Below, piece by piece: positions 48,997-56,502 of a stretch of 64,000 nucleotides of DNA. The stretch is from Candidatus Peregrinibacteria bacterium Gr01-1014_25 (GTDB taxonomy: Bacteria; Patescibacteriota; Gracilibacteria; Peribacterales; Peribacteraceae). The notes under the pieces are model-generated. The model saw only the letters and a program-made list of their open reading frames with translations. It was not told where the DNA came from and did no database searches. The stretch lies in NCBI GenBank assembly GCA_007376205.1, contig VMFU01000001.1:158661-222660 (forward strand). The letters are read 5' to 3'. Position 1 is the stretch's first letter. The number at the start of each line of letters is the position of its first letter. The translations under genes were made by a program, and so were the position numbers.

Positions 48997-50781
48997 TCAA
49001 ACCTCCACGATAAGAGGAACCACCATCGGTTCGCGGTCCAATTTACGATCGAAGTAGCGGTAGAGCGCTCCGGTCACCGCGCGCTTGAAGGCCTTACGAT
49101 CCGTCTCGCCACGCTGGAGTTCTTCGTCGTATGCCTTCCGCGCCGCCTGGATCACCTCGCGGGTGATCTCGATCTGCTCGGAGCCGTAGATGAGTCCGCG
49201 ACTGATGATGTCGGGGTCACTGACAAGGCGCTTGCTCTCGCTGTAGCAGCGCAGCAGGACAATCAGGATACCGGCGGAACTCATCATCTTGCGGTCCGTC
49301 AGGACGCGCTGGCCTTCGCCCGCGGCCCCGCGGCCGTCGATGATGACGTCGCGTACGGAGATCTTCTGCTTGCTCTTGCGCGCCGTACCGTTGCGCTCGA
49401 ATTCGAGGATCTCACCGTTCGTGAGCTGATGGATCTGATTGTCCTGGTACCCGAGGGAGCGCGCCAGGTCGGAATGCGCCGCGAGCATGTGCGGCTCGCC
49501 GTGCTCCGGGATGACGTGCTTGGCATGGACGAGGCGATGCATGAGGAGGATGTCGTGCTGGTGGCCGTGGCCGGTCACGTGCAGCGCGAGTTCCTGGTTC
49601 GTCTTCACGGTCGCGCCCTTCAGGTGCAGGTTGTTGATGACCTTCGCGACGGCGCGTTCGTTGCCCAGAATGGGGTTGCTGCTCAAGATGACGGTGTCCC
49701 CTTTCTTAACGGTGATGTGCCGGTGCGTGCCGAGACCCATGCGTGCGAGGCCCGCGGTCTCTTCGCCCTGGCTTCCCGTCGTAATGATGAGCACGTCGCG
49801 ATCCGGCATCTTGTCGACGCCGGGATTCATCTTGCGGACAAGCCCGCGCGGTGCCTGCATGAAGCCAAGCTGCTGCGCGATTTCCACGTTCGTCTCCATG
49901 CTCCTGCCGGAGAGGAAGACTTTGCGATTGTGGCGTTTGGCGATCTCGATCACCTGCTGGATGCGGTTGAGCAGCGAGCTGAACGTCGAGACGATGACGC
50001 GCCCCTTCGCGTCGCCGATGAGATGCTCGAGGGTTTCGGCGATTTCCTTCTCGCTCTTCGACGCTCCGGGTTTCGTGGCGTTGGTCGAGTCGGCGATGAT
50101 GGCGAGGACGCCCTGCTTGCCGAGTTCGGCGAGACGCTGGAAGTCGGCGGGAGCCTCGTTCATCGGCGTCAGGTCGAATTTGAAGTCGCCCGTATGGACG
50201 ATCGTGCCGTACGGCGTATGGAGCGCGATGGCGGCGGAATCGGGAATCGAGTGGGTCACATGGAGGAATTCCACCTCAATTTTGCCGATGCGGATGCGCT
50301 TTCCGTAGGGAACGACGTTGAGCTGCGCCTTGCCGGCGATATGGTCTTCGTCCAGCCGCTTGCGGACGAACGCCATCGTCAGCTTCGTGCCGTAACACGG
50401 CGGATAGTGAAGCTGCGGCAGGAGGTGCTGCGCGGCGCCGATATGATCCAAGTGGCCGTGCGTAAAGAGGACGGCCTTGATCCGGTTCTCACGGCCCCGC
50501 AGGGAGGAGAGGTCGGGGACGAGGTAGTCGATGCCGAGCATGTCCTCGTCGGGGAATTGCAGCCCCAGGTCGATGATGTAGAGGTCGCCGTCAACGTCGA
50601 CGCAGAAGCAGTTGCGGCCGACCTGCTCGAATCCCCCGAAGGGGTACAGGCGAAGGCCATTGCGCCGCTCCGGCGCCGGGGACTGCTGCTGCGGGCGGCG
50701 TTGCGGTTGCCCGGAAGTGGGCATTGGTTGAGGGGGCGTCCCTTGCGGGGGCGCAGAAGACGGGTTATCGGTGATGAACAT
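48997..50781 (-). CDS. rnj: Ribonuclease J
   Basis: This 594 aa metallo-beta-lactamase/beta-CASP RNase processes and degrades RNA (endonuclease and 5'-3' exonuclease). A Pro/Gln-rich N-terminal tail of about 40 residues precedes the catalytic domain. HGHLDH is at 108-113, then HTGDFKFD, STFSSLLNR and the beta-CASP/C-terminal domain (HVTGHGHQHD, IPEHGEPHML). The ATG at 50781 is followed by that tail. The upstream region is a long (>100 nt) leader with a small hairpin (GGGTGC-GATT-GCACCC at 50799-50814). Confidence 0.95.
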   Translation of the reverse strand: MFITDNPSSAPPQGTPPQPMPTSGQPQRRPQQQSPAPERRNGLRLYPFGGFEQVGRNCFCVDVDGDLYIIDLGLQFPDEDMLGIDYLVPDLSSLRGRENRIKAVLFTHGHLDHIGAAQHLLPQLHYPPCYGTKLTMAFVRKRLDEDHIAGKAQLNVVPYGKRIRIGKIEVEFLHVTHSIPDSAAIALHTPYGTIVHTGDFKFDLTPMNEAPADFQRLAELGKQGVLAIIADSTNATKPGASKSEKEIAETLEHLIGDAKGRVIVSTFSSLLNRIQQVIEIAKRHNRKVFLSGRSMETNVEIAQQLGFMQAPRGLVRKMNPGVDKMPDRDVLIITTGSQGEETAGLARMGLGTHRHITVKKGDTVILSSNPILGNERAVAKVINNLHLKGATVKTNQELALHVTGHGHQHDILLMHRLVHAKHVIPEHGEPHMLAAHSDLARSLGYQDNQIHQLTNGEILEFERNGTARKSKQKISVRDVIIDGRGAAGEGQRVLTDRKMMSSAGILIVLLRCYSESKRLVSDPDIISRGLIYGSEQIEITREVIQAARKAYDEELQRGETDRKAFKRAVTGALYRYFDRKLDREPMVVPLIVEV

Positions 50782-50933
50782 CCGTGAATTGGGTAAGGGG
50801 GTGCGATTGCACCCAGTCGTCTCCAGCCTACGCTCCCGTGGGTGGATATGCAAGGTCATTTTGTCGACGCATCGTTTTTTTGGCTTATATACAACGAATT
50901 TTTCCTTTGATTTTTTGTTTTCCCCCGAGGCCT

Positions 50934-50972
50934 CCCTCGCGCGAGGGGGCTGGGGCAGCCACGCTTGCCCCA
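50934..50972 (+). promoter_or_regulatory. Two adjacent hairpins upstream of the 51002 gene
   Basis: CCCTCGC-GCGAGGG (50934-50947) is a perfect 14-bp palindrome. Next to it TGGGGCA / TGCCCCA (50951-50957 and 50966-50972) forms a 7-bp stem with an 8-nt loop. They lie 30-70 nt before the ATG in the spacer shared with rnj. Confidence 0.6.
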
Positions 50973-51001
50973 CAGCGAGGAACAGGTAGGCTACGCCTCC
51001 A

Positions 51002-52945
51002 ATGGAAGTGATGCTGCAGTCCGGCTCAACGAAGGCGCCGAAAGGCACGCTTCTGCGCACGCATGAATTCACGGATCCCCGGGGCGAACATTCCTGCCTC
51101 GTGCTCGAGCTCGTGGGGAAAAGCGACGATCTCGCCACCGTTGAACAGGAGTGCATCAACGTCGTGCGGCAGGGCATCGTCGATGCGGATGGCGCGGCGG
51201 AAGCGCGGCTCGATGGCGTGCTCAAGGAGCTCAACGGCCTCCTCAAGGCATTCATCGTTGCCGGAGCCGTGGAAGATGCGCACATGCTCGTCGCCATTCT
51301 GACGGCGGACGGGCAATTGCACGTGTCGCACGCCGGACGCGCGGAGGCGTATTTGATCCGCCGCGGGACGGCAAGCCAGATCACCGAGTACACGCCGGGG
51401 AAACCGTCACCGACATTCGTCCACATCAGCAGCGGCACATTGGAGCCGCGCGACGCCGTCGTCTTCTGTACGCAGCGCCTGCTGCGCGCGCTGACGCCGG
51501 CGCAGCTCGCCCAGCACATTGCCCGCGATGACCGCGCCGTGGACGGCGTCGTCCGCGCGCTCGATGGCGAGGGCGAACACGCAGCCATCGCCGTACTCCG
51601 CACGGAAGGCGTGCAGGTTACGATGCCGATGCGGGCGGCCCGCCCGACCCGCCGCAGCCGCGAGCAGGGTCTGCGCGCGCTCTTGGCGCCGGTGCTCTCC
51701 GCTATCGAAAATGTCGTCCGCTCCGCCGCAGGCGCCCTTGCCCATCCGCGCTGGTTCGGCACCGCGCGCGAGGCGGCCGGCACGTTCGTCGCCGACTTGT
51801 CGCACCCGCAGCGCCGCCGACGCGCACACCTCTTCCTCCTCGCGGGATCGCTCTCGGCGCTCCTCCTTGTGTGGACGACGGTACACGTGTTCACCTTGAG
51901 CCAGCGCAGCAAGACGCAGGCCGAGCTCGAGAAGCTCGTCGGCCAGATCTCCGACCAGATCCAGGCCGCCGATAGCCGCCGCCTCATCGGCGACGTCGTC
52001 GCCGCCAACGAAATTCTCTCGCAGGCGGAGGAGCAGGCGAAAACGGTGATGGATTCGGAGAACGGCACGTTCCGCACGGAGGCCCTCGATCTCCTCGATT
52101 CCATCCGCGCGAAGTACGCCGAAGTGAACAACATCATCCGCGTCACGTCGCCCACCGTTCTGGTGAACGTCGCCTCGCGCAGCGCGGACATCGTGGCGCG
52201 CGGACTCGTGAGCGTGGGCGACGGGGAGTTCACGATCTTCGACCGCCAAGACACCTACCGCGTGCTCCAGAACTCGGTCGATACGCCCGTGCGCCTCTCG
52301 GACGAGGAGCTGATCGTGGACGGCGCCGCCTTCCCGCAGTCGCGCCTGGCGTCCCAGGTGTTCCTCCTCACGGGGAACGACGTTGTGGAGGTGATCGACG
52401 GCCAGCGCAAACAGATGAAGACGGAAGACCCCGCCGGATGGATGACCGGCCAGGACGTCGAGGCCTACCTGAAGAACATCTACGTCCTCTCGGCCGAGAA
52501 GAAGCAGATCTTCAAGTACGAGCGGCTCACGGACCGCTACACCGCTCCACTCCCGTACAACGTCAGCGGCGACCTGACGGACGCCCTCGACATGACGATT
52601 GACGTGAATATCTACGTGCTGAAGCAGGGCGGGTCCGTCGTGAAGCTCTTCCGCGGGGAAGCGCAGCCCTTCGTCATCAGCCGTGCGCCGGAGCATGTAT
52701 TGGACAGTGTGACGAAGATCGCCAAAGCGCCCGGCGGGAACCTTTACTTCCTCGATCCGACGCACAAGCGCATCATCGTCGTGAGTGAGAACGGCGACAC
52801 CGGCGACGCCGCATACGTGCGACAGTATGTGCTGGAGGGAGAGCAGGTTGGGAATCTCGTCGACCTGTCCGTGGACGGCGAAGGGACGCGGTTGTATGTC
52901 CTGGATGAGAAACGGCTGTACGTGATCGATCTGGTGACGCGGTGA
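51002..52945 (+). CDS. PP2C-like / transmembrane / beta-propeller protein
   Basis: The 647 aa protein has an N-terminal domain (about 10-205) resembling the PP2C phosphatase fold (LHVSHAGRAEAYLIRRG, then EPRDAVVFCTQRLLRAL). The usual metal-binding Asp residues are missing, so it is probably inactive as a phosphatase. A transmembrane helix (about 276-297) leads to a helical linker (SKTQAELEKLVGQISDQIQAADSRR). A C-terminal region of repeated beta strands looks like a propeller (NLYFLDPTHKRIIVVS, TRLYVLDEKRLYVID). It could pass an outside signal to the inside. The stop overlaps the next gene. Confidence 0.75.
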   Translation: MEVMLQSGSTKAPKGTLLRTHEFTDPRGEHSCLVLELVGKSDDLATVEQECINVVRQGIVDADGAAEARLDGVLKELNGLLKAFIVAGAVEDAHMLVAILTADGQLHVSHAGRAEAYLIRRGTASQITEYTPGKPSPTFVHISSGTLEPRDAVVFCTQRLLRALTPAQLAQHIARDDRAVDGVVRALDGEGEHAAIAVLRTEGVQVTMPMRAARPTRRSREQGLRALLAPVLSAIENVVRSAAGALAHPRWFGTAREAAGTFVADLSHPQRRRRAHLFLLAGSLSALLLVWTTVHVFTLSQRSKTQAELEKLVGQISDQIQAADSRRLIGDVVAANEILSQAEEQAKTVMDSENGTFRTEALDLLDSIRAKYAEVNNIIRVTSPTVLVNVASRSADIVARGLVSVGDGEFTIFDRQDTYRVLQNSVDTPVRLSDEELIVDGAAFPQSRLASQVFLLTGNDVVEVIDGQRKQMKTEDPAGWMTGQDVEAYLKNIYVLSAEKKQIFKYERLTDRYTAPLPYNVSGDLTDALDMTIDVNIYVLKQGGSVVKLFRGEAQPFVISRAPEHVLDSVTKIAKAPGGNLYFLDPTHKRIIVVSENGDTGDAAYVRQYVLEGEQVGNLVDLSVDGEGTRLYVLDEKRLYVIDLVTR

Positions 52946-53331
52946 TGACGCGCATTCTCCTCTTCGGCACGTTCGACGGTCTGCATCCCGGGCACCGCTT
53001 CGTGTTCGCGCAGGCGCTCGAACGCGCGGCGGGAGGCGAGGTGTACGTTGTCGTCGCCCGCGACGCGAATGTCCAACGCATCAAGGGCCGCCCACCCCGC
53101 GCGGCGGAGGATGAACGCGCGCGCCTAATCAGCGAAACCTACCCGACGGTCCACGTGCTCCCCGGCGATCCGACGGACTTTCTCGCGCCCATTCGCGCCG
53201 TCCGTCCCGATCGTATCCTGCTCGGGTACGACCAGCAGCTGCCGCCCGGCGTCGCCATGAGCGACTTCCCCTGCCCCGTCGATCGTCTGCCCGCATTTAA
53301 GCCCGAGACCTGGAAGAGCAGTAAGTTGTAA
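52945..53331 (+). CDS. Cytidylyltransferase-fold nucleotidyltransferase
   Basis: The 128 aa protein is of the CTP-transferase-like family. The HxGH motif is in GTFDGLHPGH (residues 8-17); the usual second motif is weak. The length fits glycerol-3-phosphate cytidylyltransferase or FAD-synthetase-like enzymes. The start is ATG at 52945, sharing its A with the upstream stop. The actual substrate is unknown. Confidence 0.82.
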   Translation: MTRILLFGTFDGLHPGHRFVFAQALERAAGGEVYVVVARDANVQRIKGRPPRAAEDERARLISETYPTVHVLPGDPTDFLAPIRAVRPDRILLGYDQQLPPGVAMSDFPCPVDRLPAFKPETWKSSKL

Positions 53332-53398
53332 GCGGCGCCTCTTCGCCACTTTCCTTTCGGGCGATTTTCCGGTATGATGACACGATACCCAAACACCC

Positions 53399-53938
53399 AT
53401 GTCTGACCGACCACCCCTCCTGCGGCAATTGACGGGCGCCGGCATCGGCGCGCTCATCGCCGTCGGTCTCTACGGCGCGTACCGAACGGCGGAGCCAACG
53501 GTCCGCGCGTACCTGCTCCCCCCCGGGTATTCCGGTGGTGAGGTACCCGCGCCGCACGTGCGCATGGCGACGTCGGAATCCACGGATCGCGAGGCACGTT
53601 TGAACGATCGCGCGCGGCGGGTTGTCGCTCGGCTCGAAACATCATCGTCATCGCGATCATCGCGTGTCTCATCCGCGACCGGCATGGCGCCGGTATCCGC
53701 GGTCGCGACAACGTCGCTCGGCACGGCATCGTCCGTGGCAAACACGACGACATCGCCGAAGAGCATGGGCACCATCAAGCGCCTCGCGCAATCGCGGTTG
53801 GCGCAGGCGCACGAACCAGATGCCCTGCCCAGTTCCGGCTTCCCGCTGGGGTTGGCGGCCATCGCGGCCATGGGCATGACTGCGGGGGGCATGCACGGCA
53901 GAGTGCGCGCAGCGCTCCGAAGAGTACACTTGGGGTGA
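53399..53938 (+). CDS. Surface protein with LPSSG sorting-type tail, 179 aa
   Basis: The N-terminus has a hydrophobic segment (about 11-27) as signal or anchor. A Ser/Thr/Ala-rich middle follows (about 75-125). The C-terminus has ALPSSG, a Gly/Ala/Met-rich hydrophobic helix and Arg-rich end (RVRAALRR). It shares ALPSSG with the protein at 42023-43318 despite otherwise different sequence. A TATGAT -10-like site is at 53373-53378. The stop is directly followed by pilD. Confidence 0.7.
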   Translation: MSDRPPLLRQLTGAGIGALIAVGLYGAYRTAEPTVRAYLLPPGYSGGEVPAPHVRMATSESTDREARLNDRARRVVARLETSSSSRSSRVSSATGMAPVSAVATTSLGTASSVANTTTSPKSMGTIKRLAQSRLAQAHEPDALPSSGFPLGLAAIAAMGMTAGGMHGRVRAALRRVHLG

Positions 53939-54694
53939 ATGGTCCTCCCCCCTCTCGCCGGCGTTCTCTTCTTCGTCCTCGCCATCGCACTCGGGCTCGT
54001 CTTGGGGAGTTTCGGTACGGTGCTTTCCCATCGTCTGCCACGCGGCGAGACGATCGGAGGCCGTTCGCGCTGCCCGTCCTGCGGTCGCGTGCTCACCGCC
54101 TTCGAACTCATCCCGATTGTGAGCTACCTCATGCTCGGCGGCCGCTGCCGCGGCTGCGGCAGGAGGATCAGCGCCTTCTATCCCCTCGTCGAACTCGCGA
54201 GCGCGGCGGTGTTCGCCGTCGCCATCATTGAAACCGGCGCCGCTCCACTCCACACGCTTGCCCTCGGTATGGCGCTGTGGGCTCTCATGCTCATCGCGGT
54301 CACGGACGCGCGGACGCAGAAAATTCCCGACGCGTTGACGGGCATCCTCGCGGTCGCGGCCCTCGGGCATCGGTTCTTCCTCGATGATCTGCGCATCGAT
54401 GGCGCATTCGCAGCACTCGCCGTGCTCGGAGCACAGTGGATCGTGAGTCGCGGAAGGTGGGTCGGGACCGGCGACCTCTTTCTCGCGGCGGCCATCGGTC
54501 TCCTCGTGGGGAGTTGGGCGCACGCGCTCATCGCACTCGGGCTGGCGTATATCATCGGTGCGGTCTTTGCGGCGGGCGTGCTGCTGCGTCGCCCCGTTCT
54601 GGGCCAGCGCATCGCCTTCGGCCCCTTCCTGGCATTGGGCGCGGCGTCGGTTGCACTCTGGGGTGATTGGCTCGCGAGCGTCATGCGCATCTAG
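53939..54694 (+). CDS. pilD: Prepilin peptidase (type IV pilus/T2SS)
   Basis: This 251 aa polytopic aspartyl peptidase cleaves and N-methylates type IV prepilins. The zinc-type Cys quartet is CPSC (45, 48) and CRGC (70, 73). Catalytic Asp123 (VTDARTQKIPD) and Asp179 (GTGDL) are in the expected places. Substrates are the pilins at 59508, 62107 and 63591. It directly follows the LPSSG protein. Confidence 0.93.
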   Translation: MVLPPLAGVLFFVLAIALGLVLGSFGTVLSHRLPRGETIGGRSRCPSCGRVLTAFELIPIVSYLMLGGRCRGCGRRISAFYPLVELASAAVFAVAIIETGAAPLHTLALGMALWALMLIAVTDARTQKIPDALTGILAVAALGHRFFLDDLRIDGAFAALAVLGAQWIVSRGRWVGTGDLFLAAAIGLLVGSWAHALIALGLAYIIGAVFAAGVLLRRPVLGQRIAFGPFLALGAASVALWGDWLASVMRI

Positions 54695-54710
54695 CCGCAC
54701 GATCATGGTA

Positions 54711-54737
54711 AGAAAAAGGCCCCTGTCTCCAGGGGCC
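54711..54737 (-). terminator. Intrinsic terminator of the antisense RNA candidate
   Basis: On the minus strand an 8-bp perfect stem (GGCCCCTG/CAGGGGCC, TCTC-type loop) runs into TTTTTCTT. On the plus strand the same hairpin is followed by GCAATTTT and could also end pilD transcription. Confidence 0.75.
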
Positions 54738-54853
54738 GCAATTTTCCGCCAGGGCCGCGGACCTCACGTGGAGGTTCTCGCCCTGGTTGGTGCCCCGCGT
54801 CCCCGGCTCTATGAGGCTGCGGGGCACCAACCAGGAAAGAATGCGACCTTGAC
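54712..54853 (-). ncRNA. Structured small RNA candidate between pilD and smpB
   Basis: No protein frame is supported on the minus strand here. A good promoter (54860-54887) and a strong terminator (54711-54737) bracket about 140 nt. The RNA would contain a 17-bp perfect stem (54782-54798 with 54819-54835, 20-nt loop), then an ACCTC-CACGT-GAGGT hairpin, then the terminator hairpin. CCAGGGC at the 3' foot of the first stem can instead pair with GCCCTGG further on, so alternative folds exist. No SRP, 6S, tmRNA or RNase P signature is seen. Confidence 0.5.
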
Positions 54854-54859
54854 CCGGCC

Positions 54860-54887
54860 ATAGTACTTGAATGTCGTAGAAAGTCAA
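54860..54887 (-). promoter_or_regulatory. Promoter of the small RNA candidate
   Basis: On the minus strand, TTGACT (54887-54882), 16-nt spacer, TACTAT (54865-54860). No minus-strand protein gene follows for kilobases, so its product is most likely the short RNA. Confidence 0.6.
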
Positions 54888-54934
54888 GGTCTCTGAAACA
54901 TCGCAAAGAAGCCCATACCGCTACGCTGTGGCCC

Positions 54935-55381
54935 ATGGCGCACAAGATCGTCGCACAGAATCGTCGCGCACGCTTCGACTACGACCTCCTCGACACCGCG
55001 GAGGCGGGCATCGCGCTCACGGGGCAAGAAGTGAAGGCGTGCCGCGCGGGACAGGTCAACCTCTCGGGTGCGTACGTATCTTTTCCAAGGACCGGCGCCG
55101 CCGTCCTCCGGCACGTCACCATCACGCCGTACAAGCACGCATCGAACGTGGCGGAAGCGCCGGAGCGGGATCGGACGTTGCTCTTGGGCGCGACGGAGTT
55201 GAAGCGGCTGCGTGAAGCGAGTGAGCAACAGGGCGTGACCGTGCTGCCGATCGAGGTGCGCGCCGGCCGCTTCATCAAGGTCGTGCTCGCCGTCGCGCGA
55301 GGCCGGAAGAAGGTCGACAAGCGCCAGGCGATCCGACGCAAGGACATTGAGAAGCGACTGCGAAAAGGAGAGGAGGTATGA
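54935..55381 (+). CDS. smpB: SsrA-binding protein SmpB
   Basis: This 148 aa tmRNA partner is needed for trans-translation. Family motifs are NRRARFDYD, EVKACRAGQVNLSGAYV and the basic C-terminal tail (ARGRKKVDKRQAIRRKDIEKR). A TACGCT hexamer (54922-54927) ends 7 nt before the ATG. A structured antisense RNA candidate lies upstream. No tmRNA gene is found in the window. Confidence 0.95.
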   Translation: MAHKIVAQNRRARFDYDLLDTAEAGIALTGQEVKACRAGQVNLSGAYVSFPRTGAAVLRHVTITPYKHASNVAEAPERDRTLLLGATELKRLREASEQQGVTVLPIEVRAGRFIKVVLAVARGRKKVDKRQAIRRKDIEKRLRKGEEV

Positions 55382-55385
55382 CCGA

Positions 55386-55430
55386 ACCCTCTATACTCTC
55401 TATACCATCCTGACCCTCTATACCCCCTCC
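55386..55430 (+). repeat. 5 x 9-bp degenerate tandem repeat between smpB and recR
   Basis: ACCCTCTAT, ACTCTCTAT, ACCATCCTG, ACCCTCTAT, ACCCCCTCC. Several units contain a TATAC(T/C) hexamer like the -10 sites in this window, so the array could carry the recR promoter. Confidence 0.8.
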
Positions 55431-55434
55431 CCCC

Positions 55435-56031
55435 GTGCCCCTCCTCCCCCCACAGATCACGCGCGCGATCGAGGAGCTAAGCAAGCTTCCGGGCATCGGA
55501 CCGAAGACGGCCGAGCGGCTGACGTTCCATCTCCTCCGCTCATCGCGGGCCAGCCCCGAGGCTCTGGGACGCGCGCTCGCGGATCTCAAGCGTGAACTCC
55601 GCTTCTGCCGCGTCTGCCAGATGGTAACAGTGGATGATGTATGCCCGCTCTGCGCGGACGCGTCACGGGAGCATGACGTCATCCTCGTCGTGGAAGAACC
55701 GCTGGAGGTGATCGCCTTCGAGCGCGCGCGTCACCGCGGGGCATACCACGTCCTCCACGGCGTCCTGTCGCCCATCGACGGCATGGGCCCCGAACAGCTG
55801 AAAATTCGCGAACTTATCGACCGGGTGAAAACCGGCTCCATCCGCGAAGTGATCATCGCCACAGATCCGGATGTCGAGGGCGAAGCGACGGCGGCGTACC
55901 TGCGTGCGCAGCTTGCGCCTCATGTCGCATCAATCACACGCCTTGCGCACGGTCTTCCCGTCGGCGCAGATATCGAATTCGCCGATCAATTGACGTTGAA
56001 GGAGGCTTTGGCGGGACGAAGGACCCTGTGA
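55435..56031 (+). CDS. recR: Recombination mediator protein RecR
   Basis: This 198 aa protein acts in RecFOR-type recombinational repair. The helix-hairpin-helix LPGIGPKTAERL, C4 zinc finger (Cys58, 61, 70, 73) and Toprim domain (VILVVEE, ATDPDVEGEATA) are in order. The start is taken as GTG at 55435, 4 nt after the 9-mer repeat array. Confidence 0.95.
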   Translation: MPLLPPQITRAIEELSKLPGIGPKTAERLTFHLLRSSRASPEALGRALADLKRELRFCRVCQMVTVDDVCPLCADASREHDVILVVEEPLEVIAFERARHRGAYHVLHGVLSPIDGMGPEQLKIRELIDRVKTGSIREVIIATDPDVEGEATAAYLRAQLAPHVASITRLAHGLPVGADIEFADQLTLKEALAGRRTL

Positions 56032-56051
56032 GCGGACGCCGGACACGCGCA

Positions 56052-56080
56052 TTGTCTCCATCACTGTTTTCTGCTACAAT
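56052..56080 (+). promoter_or_regulatory. Promoter of the pilus operon (response regulator)
   Basis: TTGTCT (56052-56057), 17-nt spacer, extended -10 TGCTACAAT (TACAAT 56075-56080). A 26-nt leader precedes the ATG at 56107. Confidence 0.7.
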
Positions 56081-56106
56081 ATTGAGATTTCTCCACACCC
56101 ATACCC

Positions 56107-56493
56107 ATGACGCCGAAAGCCGCGCGGATAGCGAAGAAAAAGCGCATTCTCATCATCGAGGATGAGCGGCCGCTGGCACACGCTCTCGAGCTCAAGCTCA
56201 CCCACGAAGGCCACGAGACCGTCGTCGCATCGACAGGCCAGATCGGATTCGAGCAGGGACTCTCGGGCAAATTTGACCTGATCCTCCTCGACCTGATCCT
56301 GCCGGAGATGGACGGCTTCACCGTGCTGAAAGAACTGCGGGCCAAGAAAGTGAAGACGCCGGTCATCGTCCTGTCGAACCTGGGCCAGGAAGAGGACAAA
56401 CACAAGGCCGAGGATCTGGGCGTCGCGGCGTACCTGGTGAAGTCCAACGCCCCGCTTGCGGAGATTGTCACGCTCGTGCAGTCCGTTCTGTAA
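56107..56493 (+). CDS. Stand-alone response regulator receiver protein
   Basis: The 128 aa protein is a single REC domain. The acidic pair Glu18-Asp19, phospho-acceptor Asp62 (LLDLILPEMDG), Ser90 and Lys112 are in place. It has no output domain, so it likely works by protein contact, like CheY or PilG. It lies 9 nt before pilB, suggesting it controls pilus assembly. No histidine kinase is in the window. Confidence 0.93.
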   Translation: MTPKAARIAKKKRILIIEDERPLAHALELKLTHEGHETVVASTGQIGFEQGLSGKFDLILLDLILPEMDGFTVLKELRAKKVKTPVIVLSNLGQEEDKHKAEDLGVAAYLVKSNAPLAEIVTLVQSVL

Positions 56494-56502
56494 GCCCCCG
56501 CT

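Noticed and set aside
49429-50787. 452 aa plus-strand frame
   Set aside because: Antisense to the RNase J catalytic domain.
51407-52765. 452 aa minus-strand frame
   Set aside because: Antisense to the PP2C-like/propeller gene, which has membrane helix and coupled neighbour.
54712-54853. tmRNA or SRP RNA next to smpB
   Set aside because: It is too short for tmRNA, has no tag frame or tRNA-like end, and lacks the SRP GGAAGG/AGCAG loop.
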